Shown here in pieces: positions 1-9,199 of a stretch of 64,000 nt of DNA (positions are counted from its first letter, which is position 1; each line of letters begins with the position of its first letter). Origin of the DNA: BCD1 sp965230565 (lineage in GTDB: Bacteria; Bacteroidota; Bacteroidia; Chitinophagales; Saprospiraceae); assembly GCA_965230565.1 (NCBI GenBank), contig CBDDLH010000016.1, forward strand, positions 1,984,001-2,048,000, written 5' to 3'. Both the position numbers and the translations under genes were made by a program. The notes beneath the pieces are model-generated. The model searched no databases. It was not told the origin of the DNA and saw nothing but the letters and a program-made list of their open reading frames with translations.

Positions 1-744
1 ATCATCCTTCAGGTAATATTTAAGTAAGGCATTTCCTGCCCATTTTTCTTTTGGGTTCCAAAGTAAATTTCTTCCGTCTTCAGTAAGAGGTCCGAATCCT
101 TCAAAATTGAAATGTTCTCCATTCAGTCTGAGCAGTAATTTGGGTGAAATTCTTATTCCTGACCACAAACTGGCCGTCAAAGCTCCCGGATTTTCATAAC
201 GGGATTTCAAACCTATCTCAAACTTATTCAGTTGAGACTTTTTAGTGATCAGATTGATAACTCCACCAAGCGCATTGGTCCCAAAATTAACAGACAAAGG
301 CCCTTCAACAATCTCAATTCGTTCTACATTCTCCAACGGGAGCTGACTCAGGTCAATATTATCCCCACTCCTGCCGATCACCGGTACGCCATCGATCATG
401 ATCTTTATATTCTGACCACTGACCCCCTGTAGACTCAAACTGCTTCCCAAAATCAAATCATTGGACACACTGATGTTGGACTCCATATTTAATAACTCCC
501 CAAGATCATTGGCATTCCTTCTGGTGATCTCCTCATTTTTGATCACTCTAACCTTATGGATGGCCTTTTTGGAATCGGTGGGCGCATATTGTGCAGTTAC
601 GACAATATCCTCAGGTTGGAAATAAATGGCTATGGTATCCTGTGAATCGGGCTGGGCTGCTAATACGGAGGGTAGTATTATCAAAATAAAACTGAAGAAA
701 AATAACTTATGGAGCAACTCAGAAAAACGAGGAGAAATAGTCAT
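1..744 (-). CDS. TonB-dependent receptor, N-terminal part (runs off left edge)
   Basis: This is the N-terminal 248 residues of an outer-membrane TonB-dependent receptor; the reading frame is open to base 1. The start at 744 is followed by a signal peptide (hydrophobic LFFFSFILIILPSVLAAQ). Next come a TonB-box-like DIVVTAQ near residue 45 and a plug domain with MIDGVPV, RIEIVEGP and NALGGVINLI, the usual plug signatures. The beta-barrel begins around residue 160 and is cut by the window edge. It lies 122 bp downstream of a HmuY-like secreted protein on the same strand. That matches the hmuY-hmuR order of Porphyromonas haem uptake operons, so haem or an iron complex is the inferred substrate. 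A vitamin B12 or other receptor is not excluded. Confidence 0.9.
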   Translation of the reverse strand, partial: MTISPRFSELLHKLFFFSFILIILPSVLAAQPDSQDTIAIYFQPEDIVVTAQYAPTDSKKAIHKVRVIKNEEITRRNANDLGELLNMESNISVSNDLILGSSLSLQGVSGQNIKIMIDGVPVIGRSGDNIDLSQLPLENVERIEIVEGPLSVNFGTNALGGVINLITKKSQLNKFEIGLKSRYENPGALTASLWSGIRISPKLLLRLNGEHFNFEGFGPLTEDGRNLLWNPKEKWAGNALLKYYLKDD

Positions 745-866
745 CAGGTGAGAAATGATTTTTTTAAAGATGCCTCGTAGTTCCGATTTTCAGGTGCACC
801 TTGAAAACCGAAACTACTAAGACACTAAAGAACAGTTTTATCTTTAAGCCTAAAAAGCAAAAGGCT

Positions 867-2141
867 TTATTGTTTTATCAACTTCGTAGAGGTTTGTCGC
901 CCTCCTATATCTATAGTCAGGGTATACAAACCGGCAGGAAAATCCAATCCATTAAACTCATAGACGTTTAATCCGGCAACACCATCTTTTCGGGTTTGCC
1001 AAACAACTTTCCCTGTCATATCCATGATATATATATTAAATGGAGACGCTTGTTCTCTCAGCTCCAGGCTTAGCACAAAATGATCCTGAACCGGATTTGG
1101 AAACACCCCAAAGGTTGCAACATTTCCAGTCGGGTCCTGGACATCAACAGTTCCGAGATCTTCCACTTGAAAAGTAGCCGTCCCCGTTGATGAACCTTCA
1201 AAATCAATAAAGATCATTTTCCACAAATGTTCATCGGTTGTTTTTACGAAATAAGACAGGGAATCCTCGATCACCCAGGATAATGCTCCCAAATTAAAAT
1301 ACTTCCAGGTGTGGCCAATTAAGTCCAGTTTCGAATCATAGTCATCCACATAGTCCTCAGGATTGGTTTCGTATTGTGGAACACCCTCCGCCACTGCGAC
1401 CTGGGTGCCTGGTCCGGTCAATACACCTGCCACCGTATAATTGATAATCTGCCCTCCTCCTGCATCCAGCGGAGTGATGTATCTGGAGAACAACAAATCC
1501 CAGCTCTGAGGACTTTCAACTACTTCAGCGGTTTCAAAAGAGAAAAAGGCCAATGGGCTATCGAATTGCGCTCCATCAATGGTTACTACTGATTCATTAT
1601 TTCCGTCCAGGTCGGCATAGGTAAAGGTGTAAACACCTGAAATGAGGGAGGTGATTTCGAATTTACGATAGGTGTTATCTCTCAATTTTATTACAAAAAC
1701 CTTATTTCCGTTTACGGAGTGATCCACAGGGTTATAAACTCCCCAGCCAAAGTCAAGCTGATTCTCCGGATCTCTTACACTATTTAAAGCGCCTTCATCC
1801 CAGCTTTCTTCCGGATTGTAAAGCGTATCGGTTATCGCCTCAAGGTCAATTGTTTCGTCCCATGAATCTACCTGGGCCAGGTAAAGCTCTAACTTAGGAG
1901 CTTCTCCCGTAAATGAAGCAGGAACAGCTTCATTATAATGAATGCCGACGGAAAATGCACCTTCTACGGAAAATGCCAGATCCCAGCTTTCGTTGGCCAG
2001 ATTTTCGGCAGAAAGGTCGCTAAAACGAAAATAAGCCTGCTCACTGTAATTTGGGCCAAAAGAGGCTTGTCCGTATTCCTGGGCAGATAGAACGCTGGCA
2101 AATAATATTAGGTTGAGTGTTAATGTAAATATTCTGTTCAT
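867..2141 (-). CDS. HmuY-like secreted protein with T9SS sorting domain
   Basis: This 424-residue protein begins with a signal peptide (NLILFASVLSAQ) and ends with a type A T9SS C-terminal domain (FGVFPNPVQDHF to the closing STKLIKQ). The middle resembles the HmuY haem-binding family: ESWDLAFS near residue 52, a later SWDLLFSRYITP, and YFVKTTDEHLWKMIFIDFEG followed by a glycine-rich strand. The HmuY-like call rests on these motifs and on the TonB receptor next door, not on an alignment. Known HmuY proteins are usually lipoproteins. This one has no lipobox and would instead be delivered by T9SS. Expected role: capture haem at the surface and pass it to the receptor. A promoter -7 element lies about 35 bp upstream. 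Confidence 0.75.
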   Translation of the reverse strand: MNRIFTLTLNLILFASVLSAQEYGQASFGPNYSEQAYFRFSDLSAENLANESWDLAFSVEGAFSVGIHYNEAVPASFTGEAPKLELYLAQVDSWDETIDLEAITDTLYNPEESWDEGALNSVRDPENQLDFGWGVYNPVDHSVNGNKVFVIKLRDNTYRKFEITSLISGVYTFTYADLDGNNESVVTIDGAQFDSPLAFFSFETAEVVESPQSWDLLFSRYITPLDAGGGQIINYTVAGVLTGPGTQVAVAEGVPQYETNPEDYVDDYDSKLDLIGHTWKYFNLGALSWVIEDSLSYFVKTTDEHLWKMIFIDFEGSSTGTATFQVEDLGTVDVQDPTGNVATFGVFPNPVQDHFVLSLELREQASPFNIYIMDMTGKVVWQTRKDGVAGLNVYEFNGLDFPAGLYTLTIDIGGRQTSTKLIKQ

Positions 2142-2174
2142 TATTAAAATTTTGCTAATTACTTAAATCAGCCG

Positions 2175-2182
2175 CAAATATA
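2175..2182 (-). promoter_or_regulatory. Candidate -7 element for the HmuY/TonB operon
   Basis: On the minus strand this reads TATATTTG, matching the Bacteroidota -7 consensus TAnnTTTG, 33 bp before the HmuY-like start. A TTGA lies about 23 bp upstream as a weak -33 element. No Fur-box-like palindrome was obvious. Confidence 0.45.
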
Positions 2183-2269
2183 TCAAGACAAAAAACTCTA
2201 GAAAGTCAATTCATACTTTGTGACACAACCCTGACGAGGAATTGACAATGATATGACAAAAGGGGGAAA

Positions 2270-2963
2270 GCCACGAATGCACGAATGATGAGTGGGAATA
2301 TTTCACGAATAGATGAGCCACGAATACACGAATGAGGAGGGGAATATTTCACGAATAGATGAGCCACGAATGCACGAATGATGAGGGGGAATAGTTCACG
2401 AATAGATGAGCCACCAATACACGAATGAGGAGGGGAATATTTCACGAATAGATGAGCCACGAATGCACGAATGATGAGTGGGAATATTTCACGAATAGAT
2501 GAGCCACGAATACACGAATGACGAGGGGAATATTTCACGAATAGATGAGCCACGAATGCACGAATGATGAGGGGGAATAGTTCACGAATAGATGAGCCAC
2601 CAATACACGAATGAGGAGGGGGAATAGTTTCACGAATAGATGAGCCACGAATGCACGAATGATGAGTGGGAATATTTCACGAATAGATGAGCCACGAATA
2701 CACGAATGAGGAGGAATAGATGAGCCACGGATGAGGGGGAATAGCCACACGAATAGATTGAGCCACGAATACACGAATGAGGAGGGGGAATAGTTTACGA
2801 ATAGATGAGCCACCAATACACGAATGAGTGAGGGGGAATATTTCACGAATAGCACGAATGAGAGGGGGAATATTCTCACGAATAGATGAGCCACCAATAC
2901 ACGAATGAGGAGGGGGAATATTTCACGAATAGATGAGCCACCAATACACGAATGCACGAATAG
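2270..2963. repeat. About 46-bp tandem repeat array (cacgaat family)
   Basis: About 14 head-to-tail, slightly diverged units of about 46 bp. Each contains ATAGATGAGCCAC, then GAATRCACGAATG, then a G-rich run and a TTTCACGA segment. Units differ by substitutions and small indels, and those near 2700-2870 are shortened or scrambled. There are no unique spacers. The array ends about 110 bp before the GxxExxY gene, and the unit core occurs once in inverted orientation beyond that gene. Two minus-strand open frames across the array are translations of the repeat and are not genes. Confidence 0.95.
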
Positions 2964-3075
2964 AAATCAAGGATAAATGAGATTACATTAATTTATAATG
3001 GTTATTTGGAATTATTTTTTTTGGAAACAGGTTTATTCAATTACCCAATTTTTTAACCATTTGAAAATTAATAGT

Positions 3076-3450
3076 ATGAATCAAATTATCTACCCTGAAA
3101 AAAGTTATGACATTATTGGAAAGTGTTTTGAAGTACACAATCAACTTGGTGCCGGTTTTTTGGAAATAGTTTATAAAGATGCTTTAGAATTTGAATTCAG
3201 AAAAGCAGGTATTCCTTTCGAAAGAGAAAAAGAATATCTCGTTAATTATAAAGGCGTTATTCTACCGCACAAATTTTATGCTGACTTTGTCGTTTTTGGA
3301 AACATAATCCTGGAGGTAAAAGCCATTTCGGAAATCCCGGACTTTGCAATTGCACAGGCAATTAATTACCTTAAAGTCTCCAATAATAAACTGGCTCTGA
3401 TAGTCAATTTCGGAGAACCGAAACTCTGCTATAAAAGAATAGTAAGATAA
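3076..3450 (+). CDS. GxxExxY family protein (PD-(D/E)XK nuclease-like)
   Basis: This small protein (124 residues) carries the family signature: GAGFLEIVY contains G-x-x-E-x-x-Y near residue 27. Further on, ADFVV followed by IILEVKA gives the D...E-x-K arrangement of the PD-(D/E)XK nuclease fold. I chose ATG 3076 because the family normally begins just before this kind of YPE...IIGKCFEVHNQLG segment; an upstream in-frame ATG at 2998 would add 26 unrelated residues. Biochemical function is not established for the family. The gene is AT-rich and isolated, lying between the 46-bp array and an inverted copy of its core, which suggests a mobile or repeat-associated unit. Confidence 0.85.
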   Translation: MNQIIYPEKSYDIIGKCFEVHNQLGAGFLEIVYKDALEFEFRKAGIPFEREKEYLVNYKGVILPHKFYADFVVFGNIILEVKAISEIPDFAIAQAINYLKVSNNKLALIVNFGEPKLCYKRIVR

Positions 3451-3554
3451 ATGTAAATCATTATTGAAAATGCCCTGAATGCAAAAATGGAACAACAATT
3501 AATAATTATTCGCCGATTCGTGAATCTTTATTCGTGCAATTTCCTTCAAAAGTT

Positions 3555-3571
3555 ATTCGTGTATTCGTGGC
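3555..3571 (-). repeat. Inverted single copy of the array core
   Basis: The 17 bases ATTCGTGTATTCGTGGC are the exact reverse complement of the array core GCCACGAATACACGAAT. More ATTCGTG pieces lie just before, around 3518-3538. Together with the array this brackets the GxxExxY gene with inverted repeats. Confidence 0.85.
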
Positions 3572-3577
3572 TTCATC

Positions 3578-5614
3578 TTAATTCAACAGCTTCCATGAAA
3601 AGCCAAATCTCAGGAAAGGATTTTGATTGGGCTGATAGGCGGTGGTATAATAAAGCTGATTTTTAGAAAGCATGGTCGACAGGTTCTCAAACTTCATAAA
3701 CCCCCTAAATTTGGTAATTCTGATCGTGAGCCAGAAATCCACACTCGGGAAAAAGTTTATTTTTTGACGATCTTCCAGCTGAAATCTACCTGTTACCGGA
3801 TTATAATAATATCCGTCAAAGGTATCATTATACCGTAGATCAAATCCCATACGGATATACAGTTTGTCCTGGAACCATGTGTCATCGTAAAACAAACTGT
3901 GCTTCCCATATATCCCCGGAAGTCTGATAAAACTCTCTGAAGCAGCCTGTAGGGCAACAGTATTATTCAGGTGAAAAACACCAAATTTAAGGTCCCTGGA
4001 AAGGATTAATTGTGTAATACTCAGGGGCACACCCGTTTGTCGGGGCAAAGAAAGGGTGTCGAAATAAATATAATTATTAATAAGGTGGTAGGCACCCGTA
4101 GCTTTTATCTTTAAGATAGGAATCAAATAATTAGCTTCAATATTGGTTTCCAGGGTCCTTTTAAAATCTTTATTCCAAACCTGACGTTGGGTGAGGAAAA
4201 ACTGATGTTGCAGGTAATCCGGACGGTATAGCTGATTACTGGCCGCCAACCCTAATTCTCCGGCTTTTCCAAGATCAAAAAACAGTTCTCCTTTGAGCAG
4301 ATAATCTCCGGCATTGTTGCCTAATCCCAAATGAGCATAGGTTTCCAGACGTAGCTTTTCACTGGGCTGAAAATTAAGCTGACCATGGATCAAAATATCA
4401 TTGAGAATCGTATCTGTTGCTCCTTCCAATTGGACATTATGCCATGTATGAGAAATTCCAGCCTCAAAAAAGTCCTTATTGGCAACCGTTTTTGGATTAC
4501 CTACCTGCCCTGCCTTTTTATAGGTCATCAACCTAAAATTGTTCCTCAGGTATTTATGCTTGAGGTAAAAGCGCATACCGCGGTCATCTGTCTGTAAATC
4601 AGGGAACCAATTGTAAAAGTAGGTTGTGTCACCGGCATCGTAATCATCAAAGAACTTATAATACGAATCATTATAAAGCACCTGATGCGCAAGGCCAAAA
4701 GTTCTTTTGTTGGATTTTATGCTATCGGGTTTTCCAGTCAATCGGTAATAATGCGTATAACTCCATTCCCGGTGAGCATGTCTGGTCTGTCCGTCGGCAA
4801 GAATTACTGTTCCTGCTGATGGTTCCAGGGTGTAAAGAAAACCCCATAAAGTATCCCGGTTTGACTCGATGGCCACTCCCCCATTATCCTTGTGCTCCAC
4901 GGTATTTGCGGCATAGCTGAAATAGGAGGAATATTTTCCATTCTGACTTTGATACCACAACCCTGTAGCTAAAGCAGTAAGCCGGTTATTTTGATTGAGA
5001 TATTGGTTTTGCTCACCCAATTGACTTACCCTTTTATAGTCGATGGTAAAACTGATGCCTTTGGCAAAATTACGACCGAATTTGGCAGTGAAATAGCTGT
5101 CTGCCTGCTCTGCTCCACGCGTATAATCAATTATGGAAAAAGGTCTTTCAATCAGATAATATGGCAGTGTTTCTGCGGTGGTTTGATAAAGGTCGTATTG
5201 GTGAAGACCTACATCAAATCCCTTACGAAATCGAGGCTGATATACCAGAAAATTTGTTGCTGATCCCAGGTATCCCAAATGTGCCAATTCAAGATCTCTT
5301 TGCCTTACCGGATCGTATTGTTGAAAATCATCAAGCAGCGTATCTACTAAAAAAGTTAAATCCCAGGGCTTGTGTGCCTGAAAGTAATAAATCCCGAAAG
5401 TATCCACGTCCGTATCTTCCTGCCTGCCGGAGAATACGGTTGAATCGGGAGTTGCCTGATAGCCTTCCTGTTCTCCCGTCACCGGGACATCTGTTCGCTG
5501 AGCAAAAGAAACATTGGAGGATAAAAACATCAAAAACAAGACCATACCAATACCCCACTTTGGCTGAACCAACCGGGATATAAAAAACTGATAAAGTGCT
5601 TCGATGAATTTCAT
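3578..5614 (-). CDS. Putative porin (outer-membrane beta-barrel)
   Basis: A 678-residue protein with an N-terminal signal sequence (GMVLFLMFLSSNVSFAQ). The remainder is rich in alternating aromatic and polar strands typical of an outer-membrane barrel, and it ends in aromatic-rich strands (FLRFGFSWKLLN). The LELAHLGYLGSATNFLVY segment and the following barrel resemble the Bacteroidota putative porin family (PF14121-like), usually 600-700 residues long. Transported solute is unknown. It is transcribed alone; the neighbouring fabI is on the same strand 133 bp upstream. Confidence 0.75.
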   Translation of the reverse strand: MKFIEALYQFFISRLVQPKWGIGMVLFLMFLSSNVSFAQRTDVPVTGEQEGYQATPDSTVFSGRQEDTDVDTFGIYYFQAHKPWDLTFLVDTLLDDFQQYDPVRQRDLELAHLGYLGSATNFLVYQPRFRKGFDVGLHQYDLYQTTAETLPYYLIERPFSIIDYTRGAEQADSYFTAKFGRNFAKGISFTIDYKRVSQLGEQNQYLNQNNRLTALATGLWYQSQNGKYSSYFSYAANTVEHKDNGGVAIESNRDTLWGFLYTLEPSAGTVILADGQTRHAHREWSYTHYYRLTGKPDSIKSNKRTFGLAHQVLYNDSYYKFFDDYDAGDTTYFYNWFPDLQTDDRGMRFYLKHKYLRNNFRLMTYKKAGQVGNPKTVANKDFFEAGISHTWHNVQLEGATDTILNDILIHGQLNFQPSEKLRLETYAHLGLGNNAGDYLLKGELFFDLGKAGELGLAASNQLYRPDYLQHQFFLTQRQVWNKDFKRTLETNIEANYLIPILKIKATGAYHLINNYIYFDTLSLPRQTGVPLSITQLILSRDLKFGVFHLNNTVALQAASESFIRLPGIYGKHSLFYDDTWFQDKLYIRMGFDLRYNDTFDGYYYNPVTGRFQLEDRQKINFFPSVDFWLTIRITKFRGFMKFENLSTMLSKNQLYYTTAYQPNQNPFLRFGFSWKLLN

Positions 5615-5747
5615 ACTCCAATAAACGAAGGTAGATTGGAAAAATAATACGCTTTCCTGCTTTTAATAATTAATTAACAGGATAAAGGGTGGGTAAAAAT
5701 GAATGGTTGGATCATTCTGCTATTCCAACCATTCATTCGTTCAAATA

Positions 5748-6545
5748 CTAATCCTCTAAAATCGCCGGATTCATTCCCATATTAGAGAATCCGCCGTCGT
5801 GGAAGAGGTTCTGCATGGTCACCATTTTAGTGTAATCGGAGAATAGAGATACACAGTAGGCTGCACAACTCTCTGCATCCGCATTTCCTAATGGAGACAT
5901 TTTATCTGCATAACTGAAAAAGTCACTGAAACCTTTAACACCTGATCCGGCAGTAGTCATGGTTGGCGACTGAGAGATCGTATTGACCCGAACCTTGTTC
6001 CTGGTACCGAAATGATAGCCAAAACTACGCGCGAATGATTCCAGTAATGCCTTGGCTTCAGCCATCTCACTATAATCCGGGAAGGTACGCTGGGCAGCCA
6101 TATAAGTCAGGGCCACAATTGATCCCCAATCATTCATTGCATCCAACTTCCACAGGGACTGCATCACCTTGTGAAAAGAAATAGCAGACACATCAAATGA
6201 CTTCTGCATCCAGTCATGATTGAGATCCGTATACTCACGCTTTTTACGGACATTGACAGACATGCCTATGGAATGCAAAACAAAGTCGAGTTTTCCACCC
6301 AGAATCTCCACTGACTTTTCAAACAGGTTGTTCAGGTCATCCATACTGGTAGCATCCGCAGGAATAATTTCTGCATCCAGCTTTTCAGCCAATTTATTGA
6401 TCTCTCCAAAACGCATGGCCACAGGGGCATTGGTCAAGGTAATCTTGGCTCCTTCTGCCACACAGGCTTCCGCCACTTTCCAGGCGATTGATTGTTCGTC
6501 AAGGGCACCAAAAATGACGCCACGTTTTCCACTTAATATTCCCAT
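5748..6545 (-). CDS. fabI: Enoyl-[acyl-carrier-protein] reductase FabI
   Basis: This 265-residue enzyme catalyses the last, NAD(P)H-dependent step of each fatty-acid elongation cycle in the cytoplasm. It is an atypical short-chain dehydrogenase. Visible features are an N-terminal nucleotide-binding segment (GVIFGALDEQSIAWKVA), HSIGM after the fourth strand, and the FabI catalytic set Y148, Y158 and K165 (Y-x6-K within PDYSEMAEAKALLES). SQSPTMTTAGSGV forms the substrate-loop region. Length is normal for FabI. It is separated by 40 bp from the upstream marC-like gene and may be co-transcribed with it. Confidence 0.95.
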   Translation of the reverse strand: MGILSGKRGVIFGALDEQSIAWKVAEACVAEGAKITLTNAPVAMRFGEINKLAEKLDAEIIPADATSMDDLNNLFEKSVEILGGKLDFVLHSIGMSVNVRKKREYTDLNHDWMQKSFDVSAISFHKVMQSLWKLDAMNDWGSIVALTYMAAQRTFPDYSEMAEAKALLESFARSFGYHFGTRNKVRVNTISQSPTMTTAGSGVKGFSDFFSYADKMSPLGNADAESCAAYCVSLFSDYTKMVTMQNLFHDGGFSNMGMNPAILED

Positions 6546-6585
6546 AAAAAAGTTTTTTTTATTTAAGGATCGTTATCCATATAGG

Positions 6586-7224
6586 TTATTGCAACATCCC
6601 TGCAACAATAGGCTTAAGCCCACTAAAAAAGAACTCAACGGCAATAACCATCACGATAAGTCCCATCAGTCTCATTAGCACCTTGTTTCCTGTATCTCCA
6701 AGTCTTTTGGAAATTTTGGAAGCGCTGATAAGTATTAAATAAGTTGCAAACATAATCAACACAACCGAGACTATAAAAACTATTTTGTGTTGAATCGTAT
6801 TTGCTTCCTCCATAAGGATAATACTGTTGGTTATGGCTCCCGGCCCACAAATCATTGGTATGGCCAAGGGAGTGATGGAAATGTCATCTACAAAGGCATC
6901 AATTTCTTCCTCTTTATCAGTGTGCTTTATTTTACCCAAACGCGCTTGCAACATATCCTGCCCCATCAAAAAGAAAATGACTCCACCAACAATCTTAAAA
7001 CTGTTCAGAGAAATTCCAAAAAAATCAAATAACAACTGCCCGGAAAACCCAAACAGAATAATGGCGACCGTAGCTACTAAAATTGCTTTTTTGGCCGTTC
7101 GCTTCTGATGAACCTTATCCAGATTGGCCGTCATGGTCATGTAAATAGGCATGGTCCCCAACGGATTGATAAGCGTAAAAAATGATGTTAATGCCAACAA
7201 GCCATAGGTGTATAATGCTTCCAT
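6586..7224 (-). CDS. MarC family integral membrane protein
   Basis: A 212-residue inner-membrane protein with about six hydrophobic segments. The opening LLALTSFFTLINPLGTMPIYM contains the N-P-L/I-G motif typical of MarC/UPF0056 proteins, and the second half contains AIPMICGPGAITNSIIL, matching the second family motif (P-x-x-x-G-P-G-x-I). The family's physiological function is unresolved; early claims of a role in multiple antibiotic resistance were not supported. It precedes fabI on the same strand by 40 bp. Confidence 0.9.
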   Translation of the reverse strand: MEALYTYGLLALTSFFTLINPLGTMPIYMTMTANLDKVHQKRTAKKAILVATVAIILFGFSGQLLFDFFGISLNSFKIVGGVIFFLMGQDMLQARLGKIKHTDKEEEIDAFVDDISITPLAIPMICGPGAITNSIILMEEANTIQHKIVFIVSVVLIMFATYLILISASKISKRLGDTGNKVLMRLMGLIVMVIAVEFFFSGLKPIVAGMLQ

Positions 7225-7275
7225 ATGTCAATTGGTTGATTACCGTTATGTTTTGAATATTTTGTTCAAATTGTT

Positions 7276-7299
7276 CAAGTTGAGCGCAGCGAAATCCCG
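7276..7299 (-). repeat. Short dispersed intergenic repeat, copy 1
   Basis: On the minus strand this 24-mer matches 22 of 24 bases of the plus-strand segment at 9738-9761 (core CGGGATTTCGCT). Both copies lie in spacers next to convergent gene ends, flanking recN and the small lipoprotein. It is a small dispersed repeat of unknown role. Confidence 0.6.
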
Positions 7300-7418
7300 A
7301 ACGAGATTTTATATCGAGTGCACATGTAATGTCGGGAGGGTTTAAGGGGTTTAAAGCGTTCAAGTTCCAATTATATTTCTGAAGACTGAGGACAGCGGAC
7401 TGAAGACTACATCCCTCC

Positions 7419-9077
7419 TTACTTCGCTCCCAGCAGGTCCCTTGCATTTTGCATGGCTGCATCACTCGGAGGATTTTGACTCAGCATCACAGCGATCGCT
7501 CTTACTTTTTCTTCCTCATCAAGCAAACGGACTCTGGCAATAGTGCGTTCCTCTGTATCTTTTTTATAAACAAAATAATGTGCATCCGCCTTGGAGGCAA
7601 TTTGCGGAGAGTGCGTAATGGATACCACTTGATGTTCGTTGGATAATTGGCGTAGGATTTCACCCATTTTGATGGCCACATCCCCGGAAATTCCGGTATC
7701 GATCTCATCGAAGATTAACGTTGGTAAAGGAATGGCGCTGGCTACGAGTGATTTTGTGACTAGGGAGAGCCTTGCCAATTCACCCCCTGAAGCAACTTCT
7801 CTAATTTTCTGAAGCGCACCGCCTTTATTAGCAGAGAACAAAAAATTAGCTTCATCCAGACCGGATGGCCCCAGATGTCCGGTATCGTTGAGGTTTATAT
7901 TAAACTGTGCCTGTGGCATGGCCAGCTGACTAAGTAATCCCAAAACTTTTTTCTCAAAAGGATCAATGATCTTCCTGCGCTTTTCCTGCAATTTCCCGGC
8001 CTTGACCATCAGGCTTTTTTCATGCTGGAGGATTTGTTTTTCCAACCGTTCCTCTTCCTGGCTTTGATTGGCAAAAGAGGCTGATTTCTGCTCAAGATCA
8101 CTCTGTATCTCCAATAAGGCCTCCAGGGTTTTTACACTATGTTTTTGCTCAAGCCTGTAAATTATGTCCAGGCGTTCCTGGTTCTCGACGATTCTTGCCT
8201 CGTCGTATTCGGTGTTCTCCGCCAACCGCTCGATCTCCCGCCCGATATCATTCAATTCCTCTGTCACTGCCAGAAATCGTCCTGCAATGCCTTGAACTCC
8301 TGAGTTAACCTTTCCCGAATTCGTCAACAAATTCCCGATCTCTGCCAGTTGAGAGCTTACCGACTGTTCGTCCTCAAATAATTGTTGCATACTGGCCAGG
8401 AGATTCTTCTTAACCTCCTCGGCATGAGTGAGTTGTGATAGCTCATTTTCAAGTTTTTCCTGCTCTCCTTCTATGAGTTCCGCCTCATGCAATTCTTTTA
8501 ACTGGAAATTGACAAACTCAAGTTCCCTGGCTGATTGTGCTGCTAATAACCGCAGTTCCTCCAGTTGTTTTTTGGCCTTTTGGAAATCCCGATACTCGGT
8601 TTGATAATCCTGGAGCATTTTTTTATTTCCGGCCAAAGCGTCCAGCATTTTCATCTGAAAATCCTGACGATGGATATCCAGGGTATCAAACTGGTGATGC
8701 AAATCGATCAGCGCTGCACTCAGGGTTTTGAGAATATTCAGATTTACCGGAGTATCATTGACAAATGCTCTTGACTTTCCACTGGGACTTATTTCCCTGC
8801 GCACTATCATTTCGTCATCGTAATCAATTTCATTGGATTCAAGGTAGGCTTTTAATCCATATTCGCTGACATCAAACACTCCCTCCACTACACATTTCTT
8901 TCCTTCTTCATACAAAACCTTGCTATCAGCACGCTGCCCGAGGATCAGCCCCAACGCACCAAGCAAAATAGATTTTCCGGCTCCCGTTTCACCCGTAATA
9001 ATGGTCAAACCATCCGGAAAATTAATTTCAAGCGACTCGATGATCGCGTAGTTTTTTATCAACAGGTTTTTAATCAT
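7419..9077 (-). CDS. recN: DNA repair protein RecN
   Basis: A 552-residue SMC-like ATPase acting in recombinational repair of double-strand breaks. The N-terminal ATPase half has Walker A GETGAGKS (29-36) after MIKNLLIKNYAIIESL. Two long coiled-coil arms follow, rich in E, K, Q and L (about 150-370). The C-terminal half carries the ABC-type signature region SGGELARLSL and Walker B LIFDEIDTGISG, with ITHSPQIAS as the switch histidine region. Length is normal. The spacer downstream (7225-7418) holds only short degenerate repeats. Confidence 0.96.
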   Translation of the reverse strand: MIKNLLIKNYAIIESLEINFPDGLTIITGETGAGKSILLGALGLILGQRADSKVLYEEGKKCVVEGVFDVSEYGLKAYLESNEIDYDDEMIVRREISPSGKSRAFVNDTPVNLNILKTLSAALIDLHHQFDTLDIHRQDFQMKMLDALAGNKKMLQDYQTEYRDFQKAKKQLEELRLLAAQSARELEFVNFQLKELHEAELIEGEQEKLENELSQLTHAEEVKKNLLASMQQLFEDEQSVSSQLAEIGNLLTNSGKVNSGVQGIAGRFLAVTEELNDIGREIERLAENTEYDEARIVENQERLDIIYRLEQKHSVKTLEALLEIQSDLEQKSASFANQSQEEERLEKQILQHEKSLMVKAGKLQEKRRKIIDPFEKKVLGLLSQLAMPQAQFNINLNDTGHLGPSGLDEANFLFSANKGGALQKIREVASGGELARLSLVTKSLVASAIPLPTLIFDEIDTGISGDVAIKMGEILRQLSNEHQVVSITHSPQIASKADAHYFVYKKDTEERTIARVRLLDEEEKVRAIAVMLSQNPPSDAAMQNARDLLGAK

Positions 9078-9199
9078 GGATTATTTGCAATTAATTCGCA
9101 AATTTAATTCTTTTGGACAATAAACTACTATTTTTGTTCATTCGACAAAGGAGGAAATTTATAAAACGAAATAAATTCATACAAATCAAAAAAATTAGC

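Noticed and set aside
2206..2957. Two minus-strand open frames of 115 and 140 codons
   Set aside because: They are translations of the 46-bp repeat (repeating HSCIRGSSIREIFPL-like peptides) and change frame with each indel; no start or coding signature.
2270..2963. Possible CRISPR array
   Set aside because: Units are contiguous and alike over their whole length; there are no unique spacers and no cas genes.
5331..5621. 96-codon minus-strand frame at the porin 5' end
   Set aside because: Shifted frame of the porin signal-peptide region; the 678-codon frame has the signal peptide and family features.
7115..7465. Open frame of 116 codons upstream of marC
   Set aside because: It overlaps the ends of recN and marC in another frame and runs through degenerate intergenic repeats.
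9113..9199. Upstream in-frame start of the small lipoprotein
   Set aside because: It would place 29 very basic residues before the signal peptide; the lipobox fits the ATG at 9200.
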